From NCBI GenBank assembly GCA_030267565.1, contig BRXU01000022.1:144001-208000 (forward strand): a stretch of DNA of 64,000 nucleotides, given 5' to 3'. Shown in pieces: positions 10,432 through 22,800 of this stretch (positions are counted from its first letter, which is position 1; every line of letters begins with the position of its first letter). The notes below the pieces were generated by a model, which saw only the letters and a program-made list of their open reading frames with translations, was not told the origin of the DNA and did not search any database. The translations under genes were made by a program, and so were the position numbers. Source of the stretch: Pleodorina starrii. Lineage: Eukaryota; Chlorophyta; Chlorophyceae; Chlamydomonadales; Volvocaceae.

Positions 10432-13400
10432 TCAAGCGTAGCCCTTGAGTACGGCGGGCGCGCGACCCGTCTGCAGCCCGTAGTGCTTGTAGCCGTTGCG
10501 CTCGGCCAGCCGGTAAAACGCCGTACCGTCGTACATGCCGCGAATGTCCTCCCGCCGCAGCACGCCCGTCGAGTCGCGCAGCAGCGCCCAGGTCATCACC
10601 CACTCGCCGGCACTCGCCATCCTGGCACACCAGGGAGGGAGGGAGAAAGGGAGGGAGGGAATGAAGGAAGGAAGGAGGACGGGGAGGGAGGAAGATAAAT
10701 GAGAGAAAGAGAGGAGGTGGGGGAGGCGGCCGTGGTCGCGCCGCGGGAGACAGAGTTAATAGGTAGGTGGGCGAGGAAAACGACACCGCAGCGGAGGGAC
10801 GTAGCCGACCGAGTCGGTGGGTGGGGGGCGTGCGTACCGCTTCCGTTAAATTGGAGGCAATGGGGGAGCAACGGCGTTGAGCGAACCGTGTTACGGTGAG
10901 CCGCTGCCGCTGGACTGCTGCTGTTGATGATGCCGCTGCTGGTGCCGAACGTAGCTCAAAAACACCACACCACACAACAGCGGTTTGATGCCCCTCGCAC
11001 AGGCCGGTTGGCGAGAGGACGGGGGATGCCGCCGCCGCTGGTGCCGGCACAGCAACGCCGCGCGAAGCGCTGTGTGGCCACACCGGTGGCTGGTGTCTGG
11101 TGGCTGCACTACTCCTATTCAAAGCCGCGCCACCTCCCCCGCACAGCACTTCGGGGCCCCCGGGAGGGCAAAGTAATGACGTCTTCATCGCACCTTTTGG
11201 AAAGGTAACCGTGACTTCAAAGATGTCACGTAGCGCACACAGCCCGCCGCCGCTCCCTCCCTCCCACCCACCCCCACCCCCACCCCCACGCCTCCTACCG
11301 CCGACCGCACTCGCACTCACATGCCCGCCACATCCCCCAGGTTGGCCTGACCCCGCAGGAAGCTGATCAGCTCCCCCAGCGTCAGACCGCCCTTGCCGTC
11401 CCTGTCGTACTTGGACAGCATCGCTTCGAAGCGCGCGGGCGTGAAGTGGCCGGAGCGGTCCCACGCCTTGGAGTTGCTGCCGTGCACCACCCTGCGTTGG
11501 GAGTTGGGAGTTGGTTGGGGCGGCGGCGGCATGTGTGTGTTTGTGTGTTTGCATTTGCGTTTGCATTTGTGTTTGCGTTGGCGTTTGTCGGCAGCGACTT
11601 CATGCCGGCTGGGCTCCAGCCACAGTCCAGGGGGGGAGCCTGGGAGCGGTTGCGGCCCTCAGCGGATGCGGCAGGACCCTTCCGGCACCTTCCCGACACA
11701 ATGCTACCGCGCATCTCAACCTCAACCCTTACCGACCGCCTCCCCTGCCCTCCCTCCACCATCCACCCCCTCCGCCCGCTCCGCCGGCACTCCGGCGCCG
11801 GCTTTGCCTTCGCGCTTGTCCCTTCCCTCCCTCCCCCTCCCCACTCGGCACATGGTTGGTCACCCTTCGCCCTGCACCCCACTCTGCCCTCTTCCCCTCT
11901 GCCCCCTTTTTTTCATTTCCTCAAAGGAGTACTTACCAGCCACAACCAAGCGGAACCAACCCTAAAACAACCGCCCCAGCCCCCGCCCCGGCCCCCCCCC
12001 TCCGCCCCCCCCCCTCCCGCACTCGCTTGTGTGCGTTCTTGACGTGCACATTCAGTCTCAGGTCGGGCAGCCACGAGTCGCTTGTGAGCCAACACAGAGG
12101 CAGCTGCACCGCTAGGGCCACGGGGATCGCGGCCAGCGAGTTGAGCGGCTCCGGAACCAATCGCCGCAGCAGATAGCGCCAGCCTGGACCCCCGGCCCGA
12201 GGGAGACCGCAGGGGGGGGAGGGAGGCGGAGACCAAGGTGGGGGGGAGGGAGGCGGAGACCAAGGTGGGGGGGAGGGAGGCGGAGACCAAGGTGGGGGGG
12301 AGGGATGCGGAGACCAAGGTGGGGAGGGGGGAGGCGGAGATCCAGGGGGCGGGGGGGGGGCAAGCGACTCAGGGAGGCGGCTCAGGTCTCTTGTGTGTGT
12401 GTGCGTGTGTATGCGTGTGTGTGTGCGTGTGTATGCGTGTGTGTTTGCGTGTGTGTGTATGCGTGAGCAGGGAGGAAGAGCGAATGTGTGGTGTGGACTG
12501 GCGGCGGTGGTGCGCGGCGCATTGGTTCGTTTCGGGCCTCGGGGGGCCTCGGGGGGGGGCTCCGGAACCCGCGAGGGTCCAGAGTTCCGGTTCCAACGCT
12601 TGGGACTGAGCGATGGCGCCGGCCGGGTGCCCTTCCCCCCCCTCCCCCGGCACAATCCTCACGAACACCGCTTCGGTGGGGCCTGCCTCTCACCCACCCT
12701 TCCTCTACCTCCCCCCACACCCGCCCGCTCCTACCCGTGATGCACTCCCCCAGCGATATCACGCCGTCCTTGTTACTGCGATGGGACGCGGGTATGGCCA
12801 CAGGGGGGAGGGCCGGAGACACGGCACGCAAGCAAGCAGACGGTACGTGACACCGGAACAGGCGCCGCCGCCCCGGACCGGCGAGGTGGGCCTTATGGCA
12901 GTCAACAGTCGGTGGCGGAGGCGCACAGCGGGGCGAGGACTTGTTGAAAGAGATGTTCGACCGGCCAAGGGGCGGTGCGGTGTGCGGTTGCCTCGCCCGC
13001 AGAACCCGAACCCGACCGGGCTGCTTCCTGCCCCCCCCCCTGGCCCCCCCCCTGCCCACCCCCTCTGCCACCCCTCTGCCCCCCCTGCCCCCGTGTCCGG
13101 ACCCACATGTCGAAGAAGGCGAAGTGTTGCTGCAGGGAGGTGAGGCTGCCCTCGGGCGGCGTCAGCGGGTGGCCGTTGGGGTGGAACTTGTCGGGCGTAG
13201 CGGTGACCCGTGGTTCACCTGAGGTGTGAAAGTGAGAGTGAGAGCGGGTGTCAGGCGGGGCGGGGTTAGCGGGGTTTTAGGGGGGGGGGTAGCGGGGGTA
13301 ATGAAAACGATACCGCAGCGGGGGGAAGGGGAATACCCAGGCACGGGGCAAAGGAAGGCCCACCAGACCCACCCGTGAGTGCGCAGCGCTTGCAGCGCGG

Positions 13401-14241
13401 CCCGGCCGAACACACACACACACACACGTGCACGCACACACCTAAAGCTTTTAACCGGCCGGGCAGTGCAGAGCAGAGCCCCCAGTCCCCATCAGCCTGG
13501 CTGGCCTACCAACCAACTGTCCACCACACGTCCCCCCCCCACCCATTTGCGGCCGTTTGTTGTCGGTGGTGGCCATTCCTGTCTTGGCCTACAGACTCGA
13601 AGAACCCAGATCAGCCCGGGCGGCACATCCAGCGAAGCAACTCACACCAGCCAGCAACCTACGCCAGCCATCCAGCACAAAACCCTAAAACCCTAAAATA
13701 ACCTTTCAACCCAAGCTCAACCCGCGCCCCCCCCCCCCCGGGACCCTTCCCAACCACCCACCCGGCAAGTCCATAAAGTCGGGCAGGTTCCTTGGCGCGG
13801 GGCGCTCCATCGTGATCGGCGCCGCCGGGATCTCCGAAACCACCAGCGGCGGCGCCGGCGCCGCCAGGCTGCCTCCGCTGACCCCCGGCGGCATCAGCAC
13901 ACTGCCCCCGGGGCCGTCCTGATCCAACGCCGCGAAGCGACCCGGATCCAAACCGCTGAACACCTCCCAGCTCCTGCCCGAGTCAAGGCCCGCCTCGTGA
14001 GCGGCCAGGGCGGCCTTTGGAGCCGCCGTCTTGGCAGCAGCCGCCACCGTCACGTCAGGGGTGGCAGCGGCGGCGGCGGCCGCCGGAGTCGCCGGCGCCG
14101 CCAGCGACGGCGGCGGCGGCGCGTGCTGTTGGTGCGGCGGGTGCTGCTGGCGGTACTCCTCCTTCTGCTTGGCCTGAGCGAATTGGGCGGACAGCAGGCC
14201 GTAGTGCGCAACGTGGCGGCGGTCGACGGCCTCGCCGCCGC

Positions 14242-14272
<31 letters not shown>

Positions 14273-14590
14273 AGCGTCGTCATACTGCGTCGTGCCCCAC
14301 GGCGCGGCGCGTTTGTCCAGTGTGGTGTCGGCGGCTGCGGTGGTGTCGTCGCCGCCGCCGCCGCCGGCGGCCTTGGCGTTGGGGCTGCCGCCGCCGCCGC
14401 CAGCGGCGGCGGCGGGGGCGGAGGCCGCGGCGGCGGTGGCGAAGTCCTTGTCGAGCGCGTGGGAGGAGAGCTTGCGCGGCGTGGAGGGGCCGGCGGAGAC
14501 GGCGGCGGAGGAGGCGGGGGTTGTGCCGCCGCTCTGGCCGCCCCGGCTACCCCGGCTGCCCCGCCGGAAGGGGTTGGGCATTCTCACCAT
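10432..14590 (-). CDS. Caleosin-family protein with long N-terminal extension
   Basis: Six exons: 14590-13762, 13218-13107, 12775-12735, 12183-12027, 11491-11321, 10621-10432. All phases agree and give 499 residues. Residues 1-276 are Ala/Gly/Pro-rich. The caleosin core follows: PEGSLTSLQQHFAFFD, a calcium-binding EF-hand loop DINKDGVISLGE split by intron 2, a hydrophobic Pro-containing segment (LVPEPLNSLAAIPVALAVQL), NVHVKNAHK-VVHGSNS, then LRREDIRGMYDGTAFYRLAE. Plant caleosins coat lipid droplets, bind calcium and can act as haem peroxygenases. The His residues in QQHFAFF and VVHGSNS sit where the haem ligands are reported. Usual length is about 200-250 residues, so the extension is odd. 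Intron 4 needs a GC donor (CACAA/GCGAGT). The N-terminus could contain an unrecognised intron. Confidence 0.88.
12226..12350. repeat. 27-bp minisatellite in caleosin intron 3
   Basis: The core GCGGAGACCAAGGTGGGG recurs at 12226, 12253, 12280 and 12307, with a degenerate copy at 12334. The period is 27 bp. A GT/GC-rich (TGTGTGCG-type) microsatellite follows at about 12387-12470. Confidence 0.85.
13679..13698. repeat. Interstitial telomere-type repeat in caleosin intron 1
   Basis: Two CCCTAAAA units flanked by AAAA, matching the Chlamydomonas telomere repeat TTTTAGGG on the opposite strand. Confidence 0.75.
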
Positions 14591-16801
14591 GGGAATGCGG
14601 GGGAATGAGGGATGAAGAGGAGGAGGAGGAGGAGCGGAGGACGACTGAGGTGGCGGGATGGAGTGGTGGCTGTGGCTGAGGCTGCGGCTGAGGCTGGTGT
14701 GGTGGGTCGAGGCCGGAGGTGTGGGTGGGTGGAGGCCGGACGCTCCGGAACCTCGGGGCTCGCGAAAGCGCGGGTGCTGTACGGCAGGGGCCGTGCACTT
14801 GCGAAGGCGCTGCTGACTGGTAACTGCATGGGAGGAAGGGAGAGGGCGGGATCAGGGATAAGGGCGGCCCGAGGGGGGAGGGGGAGGGGGAGGGGTGGAC
14901 GTGGGCAGGTGTTGTGTGCTTGTGTCAAAGCCACGGGATCGGGACCGGCGAGGTGTGACGGCGTGGCGGGAGGTGTAGAGGGGCACCGGGAGAGTGCGTT
15001 GGAGCAGTGTTGGGGCTCGTGGAGATGCGCGATAGAACAGGAAAGGGCGCGCCGCGGCCAGGCCGCGTATGCGCGCTTTGGATCCCGTTTCGTACTTCAT
15101 TTTCCTCGGTTGAGACGAGGAACCCCTCGGGGGGGGGGAGCGCTTCGTTGGCCCCCTCCGACGGACGCCGCCCCATCCAGCGGGCAGCAGCGCAGCAGTC
15201 GGGGTGCGACAGTGCGGCAGGCCGGAATCGGATTTGGGATTTGGTGTTGACGTTCATGCGATTAATCTACTATCTGTCGCCGAGGGGCGCGGTGTCGCCA
15301 GGCAGGAATTGGGTCAGCGTCCAAGGAGCGTGCCGCGGAATCGCGCGGAGCCGCATTTGGACACGCCGACAAGCGTGATGCTGCTCGGTGGGGAGGGGCT
15401 TTAACTGTTTTAAGTATAAAGTGATAAGGGTACCGCTCTCAAATTGGGCGAAGCAGAGAGACTCTGATGCCAAGCGGGCCAACTCTGTTGTCGGGAGTCG
15501 TGAGACGGACTGCGCGGGGCGCAGCCTGTGCGCTGTGTCCTTTGTCCCCTCACCGCTTGGCTCAATCCGTCGAGGCGAGAGCCAGCTCGCCGTGCCTCCA
15601 AAATCACGTGCCTCTAAAGGGTGCGCGGAAGGGACCTTGAAAGGGCGTTCGAAGGCCTTCTGTCGGCGGTTGGTTCACTTCCGGAAGTAGAGCTACTTAG
15701 CAGGAAACGGCTGTTGCTGCATCTACGGTAGGAACAATTTCCTTTCTTGCTTCAGGCTTCCGAGTAAAAAACATCAAACGATTCCATATGCTGTTGCAGT
15801 ACTGCTCTCCCTCGTTCTTTCAGGCGTCCAAAGTCCCCATGACGCACCCACTCTCCTCCGCGGACCAGCCAGCGCCCTCCTCGCCGCCAGCACTATCCGT
15901 CGCCCTTTGCGGCGACCACACAGGCCACACCACAGCCCGCAGCCCAGACGCCCTATCGAGCCACTCTCCAGCATATCCTTCTCCAAGCGTACCGTATGCT
16001 GCCAACACCGCCAAAAGCATGATGCCGCTATAATTTTTTCTCCGAGAAACAGACACACGACCGACGACGCTCAGCAAGGACAGGGGAAAACACTTCCAAA
16101 GCCCCACAGCAGACGCGCAAACAACAGAACGCAAGAGCGAAAACGGTATAACGGACCGCGACCTGCGCCGCGCGCCCCATAGCCGTGGCAGCAACAACAG
16201 CAGCAGCAGCAGCACGACTATTATAGCGGCAGGCAGCACATGCCAGCCGCCGCCGCAGCAGAAACAGCGCAGCAGCAACAGCAGCAGCAAGAGCAGAACA
16301 AAACGGCAACATCAAACAAACTGCGATGGATTTTTTCCATGTGATGCAAACGCAGCCACAGACCGGCAAAATACGGTCTGAGCCTCAGCCGCCGCAAAAG
16401 CGGCGAGCCACCAGCAGCAGCGGCGGTCGTACCACCGTACCGACTCTTCTGACCGCAACATCCAACCACCACCATCACCACCAGTCAACGTGCATTCATC
16501 ATCCCGAGCTGCTTGTTCATCCTGGCTGACCAACAGCCGGTACGGGCTGCTCGCCGAAGGAGGAACTCCGGGAGCACAGCACATCTCCGGCCCCCCTCTC
16601 CCCACTCCTGCTACCCCCCATGCCACCCCACCCCACCCCACGCCGCTCCACGCCACATTGTAGTGTGATGCCTCGCCCACCCGCCCCTGCCTCTCAGGGC
16701 CGTCCCCACGTCCCCCCTCCTCCTCCTCCTCGGCCTCCTCCTCCTCCTCCTCCTCCTCCTCAGCTCAGCTTCCAATCGTCCGGTTCGTCGTCATCGTCCG
16801 G
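14591..16801. other. Caleosin promoter side and VPS35 3' flank
   Basis: This 2.2-kb stretch separates two minus-strand genes, so it holds the caleosin promoter and 5' UTR on the left and the VPS35 3' UTR on the right. Open frames are low-complexity or shadows. Imperfect CAG/GCA runs lie at about 16195-16310 and CCT runs at 16710-16760. No RNA gene is recognised. Confidence 0.4.
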
Positions 16802-19800
16802 TCAAGCCGCCGCGGCCGGCGGCAGCTTCAGCTTGCCGTACCGCTCCTTGTGCTGCGCCGCGCTGGCGGTGATGTACGACAACGTGGACTGCCAGCGGCG
16901 GGCGGTGGCGGCGTCGGGCTGCACGCCGGCGGCCAGGTCGGACTGAACGCGGTCGATCAGCTCCTGGACCTGTGTGCCGTGTACAACACAGTGCAGTACA
17001 GTGCAGTACATTACAGCAGAGTGTGCGGGTGAGGTCAAGGGGCTTAGGAGGGCAGGTTGGGGTCGAATTGGTGACGACTGCGTGTCCGGTTTGGAAGCTC
17101 GATCGTGAAGTGTCGACCGGATCCGTCGCCTCTCCTCCGTCCGCAACTGCCCTCTTCTCTCCACCCACCCACACACCCACCCCCCCGCACCTTCGCCTTC
17201 CCCGCCCGAGCAACCCACCCTCCCCCTCCCCCTCCCCCTCCCCAAATGCAAATGCAAATGCAAATGCAATTTCACTCTTCAAACTCCCCCTCCCCCTTCC
17301 CCCCCTCGCCTCGCCCGCCTGCCGCCCGCCCCTCCCCGCCCCGCTCATTAAACCACCCTTGTGCCCCCCCCCCTGCTCCACTTCCCGGAAACATAACGAC
17401 ATCAGGAAATGACAATTGGCAAAGGAAGCGCACCGCCCCCCCCTTCACCCCCCCCCCCACCGCAACCCCCCTCACCCCAACCCACCAGTTCCAAGTCCAC
17501 CCCCGGCACCTCGCAGTCCCACATCCTCATGGCCGCATCCAACAGCTCCAGGTAGGCACCCAGGTAGGCAGCGTCGCGAACCCTGCCCGTACTGCCGTAC
17601 TGGGCCTTGGCTTGGGCCGCCACCTTGGCCGCGCGGCGCAGCAAGGCCACCACCTGGCGGAGGGGGGGGGGAGGAGGAGGAGCAGGCGGGGTGGGGGGTG
17701 TATGTGTGTCGCGGCTCGTGGGGAAAACCAAACTTTCAGACCACAGGCGAGGCCGCTGACAGTCCGGCTTCGGTTCCCGCCTGCCCCTCCACGATAGCAC
17801 ACCAGTACGACACACCAGTACGACACGGCACGGAGCAAGGGCACGCGGCCCACGCACCCCCACCCCTAACTGCCCTAAACACGCGACAGCCCCGAACCAG
17901 TCCATCGGTACCTCAATCCCTTCCCCAGCCCCTCCCCAGCCCCTCCTCAGCCCCTCCCCAGCCCCTCCCCGGCCCCTCCCAGCCCTCCTCCCCGCTTTCC
18001 CTCCCTTCCCACCCCCCCTTGATGCCCACACGCACCTTCGCCCCATCGCGCACGGGCGGGTACACCCCCGCCACCGCCACCGCCCCTTCCTCCGCCTCCG
18101 CCTCCGCCTTCCCACCGCCACCCTCTGCCGCCGCCGCCTCCAGACCGTCGCCCGCGGCCTCCGCCTTATCGGCCGCCGCCGCCTTATCCGCTCCCGCCGC
18201 CGCTCCCGCCGCCGCCCCCGTCTGCGTCTGCTGCCACCACAGACACGCCGCCGCGCACAGCGCCCTGCACTGTTCCCTCCGTGACACCAGCCGCATGCAG
18301 GCCGAGCTGACGGCGGAGGTGAGGCTGTCCCGGTGCTCGGGGCCAAACACGCGGCAGCGCTGAAGGTAGCCGATGATGTCGTACAGGGCGGCGGCGCGGG
18401 TGCGTTGGTCGGGCAGGGCCTCGTCGTACAAGGTGATGGCCTGGCATAGGGGTGTGGGTGCGGGTTTCGCGCGGGTGAGGAGGGGGGTTTGAAGAGTGAA
18501 TTTGCAAGACTGAATCCGAACAAGAAGCCCTGCGGACGTTGTAGTCTGAAGGTCGACCGGATCCCTGTCACGCCTCCCGACGAACGAACTGCTTACGGAC
18601 CCCGATAGTTACCAACAAGTGCTCGTAGGCGGCCAGTGGCTGTGCCGAACACCAACCGTGACGGTGCCCCAAACGAACTCGTGTTAGTATAGTCCGGCTT
18701 TGTGTCGGAGCGTTCCCGTCGCCCAGCGTACAAAACGTAGTAGGCTAAGGCTGAGATTGTAAACTAATGGAAGAAGAGGTAAACGTAGCTGGCTGATAAT
18801 AGTGGTAGCAAACGAAAGTCAAGAACTGCTGGAGTTGATATGCGCGTGCGTGCACCTATTATCCCGCCCGAGGAGGGGGGTGGGATGGTGCCGTTTCATC
18901 CCCCGCAGAGACAGACAGACGGACGGATGCGCATGTACGACGCACCTCCTCGAAGAACGTGTACGACAGTAGCTCCAGGTGGGCCTCCTCACTCGCCGCG
19001 TAGCCGCACGCCAGCAGCAGCCGCATCGCGATGACCGGCTGACCCGCGGGTCCGCCGTACAGCGGCTCGATGGCGGACAGCAGGAACTGCAGCAGCGCCT
19101 CGCACGTGATGACCTGCGGGCGTTGTACGACAAACCACCACCACGTGCGTGCGGTACGGCAGGAGGAGGTACGGCAATGGCACGGCAGGTGGTGTGTGAA
19201 CGATGCGGGGTTGGGGAGGGAGGCGGGGGGGGGGCCGGGGTCGGGTTGGGTCGATCAAGTGGACGGGGCGCGGTGCAAGGCCCCAAAAGGCCCCAGAAGG
19301 ATCGCCCCCAACACCCCGGCCGCGACAGAACGGGACGGCAGCGGCAAAGGGGGGGATGCGGCCCGGCCCGACACGTCAGGTAAGCGATGTGGCAGGCCGG
19401 CGTGGCGGTACGGCGATGTGACGGTACGGCGATGCAGCGGTACGGCACTACAGCAGGGGACCACTGTGCAGGGCTACCCCACCACACACACAAATCCCAC
19501 CCCACATGCCCCTCCGCCCGCCCCACGTGCGCCTCCGCCCGCCCCACGTGCCCCGCCCGCCCCACCCCAACCCCACACCCCCCGCCAACTCGCCTCACCA
19601 GAATCTCCCTCCCCTCCATCCTACCCCTCCATCCTACCCTCCCCCACCACCACCAACCCAACGCCACTCGCCTCCAACCCCCCTCCCGCCTCGTCCGCCC
19701 GCCCCCACGCCTCACCGTGGGCTTCGCAACCTCCGCCTCCGCACCCGTCGCCTCCTCCGCCTCCTCCTTCTCGCCGCCATCCTTCGCCGCAGCACCCTCG

Positions 19801-22800
19801 CCCTCGCCCTCGCCCGCCCCCTTCTCCTCCGCCCCATCCGCCCCCTGGCCATCCGCCTCCTCCGCCTCCTTCCTCCCCTCCGCCTCCTCCGCCTCCTCCG
19901 CCTGTTTCTGCTTCTTCTGCTGCTGCTTCTGCGGTGCCGCCAGTCTGCGGTGCAGCGCCAGTCCTCCAAACACGAGGGCGGGCAGGGTGGTCCTCAGGCG
20001 GCGCGGCCCCCCCGCCAGCAGCTGGCTCTGGGCGGTACGCAGTATGTGGAAGTGGGTGTCGGGGTCGGGGGACCGCAGGTGGTGCAGCAGCCGGGCCACC
20101 AGCACCTGCTCCTCATCAAGATCCTAATTAGGCAGTGGGGGGAGGGGGGAGAGGGAGGGGGAAGATACCGCAGCGGAGATGGAGACGGGGAGGGGGGGAG
20201 AGGGAGGGAGAGGGGGATTTGGAGAGTATAAATATGCAAGAATCAAACAAGAAGGGGAGGGGGAGAGAGAGGGGGGAGAGAGAGGGGTTGGGGGAGGGAG
20301 GTGTGTGAAGAGTACGGAGCTGAAGAGTGCGAAAAGGGAGGAGCGGGGGGGGGGGGGCGGAGAGGGGGGATGCTGGTATGGAGAGGAGGAGGGAGAGGAG
20401 CGGGGAGGAGCGGGGAGGTGGGTGGAGAGAGCAAGGCCGCATGGCCGCATACCCGCAGGCAGCCTGCCAGGCTGATGGGCTGACAAGGCAGACAGACAGA
20501 CGGAGGGCGAATGGTAACCGCAAAAAATACCACCGGGTTCCAGGGCTCCCCCCGTACCCAAGCCGACGCCGCGTCCCCCTCCTCTCCCCCCTCCCCTCGT
20601 GGATACAACCCCCACCCCCACCCCCACCCCCACCCCCACCCCCACCCCCACCCCCACCCCCACCCCCACCCCCACCCCCACCCCCACCCCCACCCCCACC
20701 CCCACCCCCACCCCCACCATCATTTAACCCCGCTGCGACACTCGGCTCCCTCCCCTCCCACCAAAGCTCCGCACCCTTCCGCCCTCCCGTCAGCCATCAC
20801 CCGCCCTTCTCCCGCCGGCCACCGCCCCCCCCCCACACACATACGCTAGACACACACACATACACACACACAAACACACACGCACACACAAACACATACA
20901 CACACACACTCACCTCGTCGTCCAGCTCCGCCGCCCCTCCCGCCTCCCCGGGTGAGTCGGGGTCCGCCACCAGAGGGGCGATGAATCGGAACAGACTGAT
21001 CACCTGAGCCACAGAGCTGATGATGGAGCCGACAGCGGGGGGGGAGGCTGAGGAGGAGGGGGAGGCGGAGGAGGGGGAGGCGGAGGAGGGGTCGCCGTTG
21101 GTGGCGGTCTTCGCGGGGGGGGCCACCGAAGTGTCCAGGACCTGCGGGGAGGGGGGGGAGCAGGGGCGGGGTTATCCACGTATAGGCCGGAGCCCGTGAA
21201 CGGTATCGAATCAGAAGAATTCCTTCCTGTCTGCGGGGCGGGGCTAGGGGGGGCAGCAGGGGCGGGGGGACAGGAATTAGGGACCGACCACAGCGAAGGA
21301 ACCAACCGGGTGGCGGGGATGAAGTGGGCGAGTGGACACAGCTGTGATGTGATGTGGTGGGGTATGTCGTGCAGATGTGCGTGTGTGTGTGACTGTGTCC
21401 GTGTCCCCGTGTGTATGGCGGCGCCGCGGGTCGCTGCTGCCGCAGCGTTGCTCTCTGTTTTGATGTCATCGGCGAGGCGGCCTCCCCCATACCGCTCCCT
21501 CCCTTCCCCTTCCCTCCGCCTTCCCCCCGCCACCCCCCCCCCTCCCCACCCCCCCTCCCCCCCTCCCCCCCCTCCCCCCCACCCTCTGCACAATCTTGAC
21601 CGCCAGCTCCTTGTGAGTGGAGTAGCGCAGCAGGCGGGTCAGGGGGGTGTACTCCTTCAACTCCAGGGAGGCGCTCACACCGTACCTGAGAACCAAAAGG
21701 GGGGGAGGGGAGGGGACGGGGGGGGGGGCAAAAGGGGAGGGGCGGGTAAGGGAGGCCGGGGCACGCACGCCCGGTGCTTACGCCCCCCCTCCCGTCTTCC
21801 TCCCGCATTGGTCGCACGTGGCCTCGCTCGTGGCCTCGCAGCCGCAGCCGCACAAGAAGAGCGGTACCAGTACAGGTTTAGCGGGCCGGCAAGGGGGGAG
21901 GGGTCAGGGAGTGATATGCGATAAGATGAGACACAAGGGGGAGGGGAGCGGCAGGGAGTGGAAATGGGCCGGGAAGGGGGTAGTGCAGCCACACCCAGCC
22001 ACACACACACACGCCCTCACACACACACACACGCCCTCACACACACACACGCCCTCACACACACACACACGCCCTCACACCCACCCACCCACCCACCCAT
22101 CCACCCACCCACCCATCCACCCACCCACCCACCCACCCACCCACCCACCCACCCACCCACCCACCCACCCACCCACCCACCCACCCACCCACCCACCCAC
22201 CCACCCACCCACCCACCCACCCATCCATCCACCCACCCACCCACCCACCCATCCACCCATCCACCCACCCACCCATCCACCCACCCACCCACCCACCCAT
22301 CCACCCACCCACCCACCCACCCACCCACCCACCCATCCATCCACCCACCCACCCACCCACCCACCCACCCACCCACCCACCCACCCACCCACCCACCCAC
22401 CCACCCACCCACCCACCCACCCATCCACCCACCCATCCACCCACCCACCCACCCACCCACCCACCCACCCACCCACCCACCCACCCACCCACCCACCCAC
22501 CCACCCACCCACCCACCCACCCACCCACCCACCCACCCACCCACCCACCCACCCACCCACCCACCCACCCACCCACCCACCCACCCACCCACCCACCCAC
22601 CCACCCACCCACCCACCCACCCACCCACCCACCCACCCACCCACCCACCCACCCACCCACCCACCCACCACCCACCCACCCACCCACCCACCCACCCATC
22701 CACCCACCCACCCATCCACCCACCCACCCACCCATCTACCCACCCACCCACCCACCCACCCACCCACCCACCCACCCACCCACCCATCCATCCACCCACC

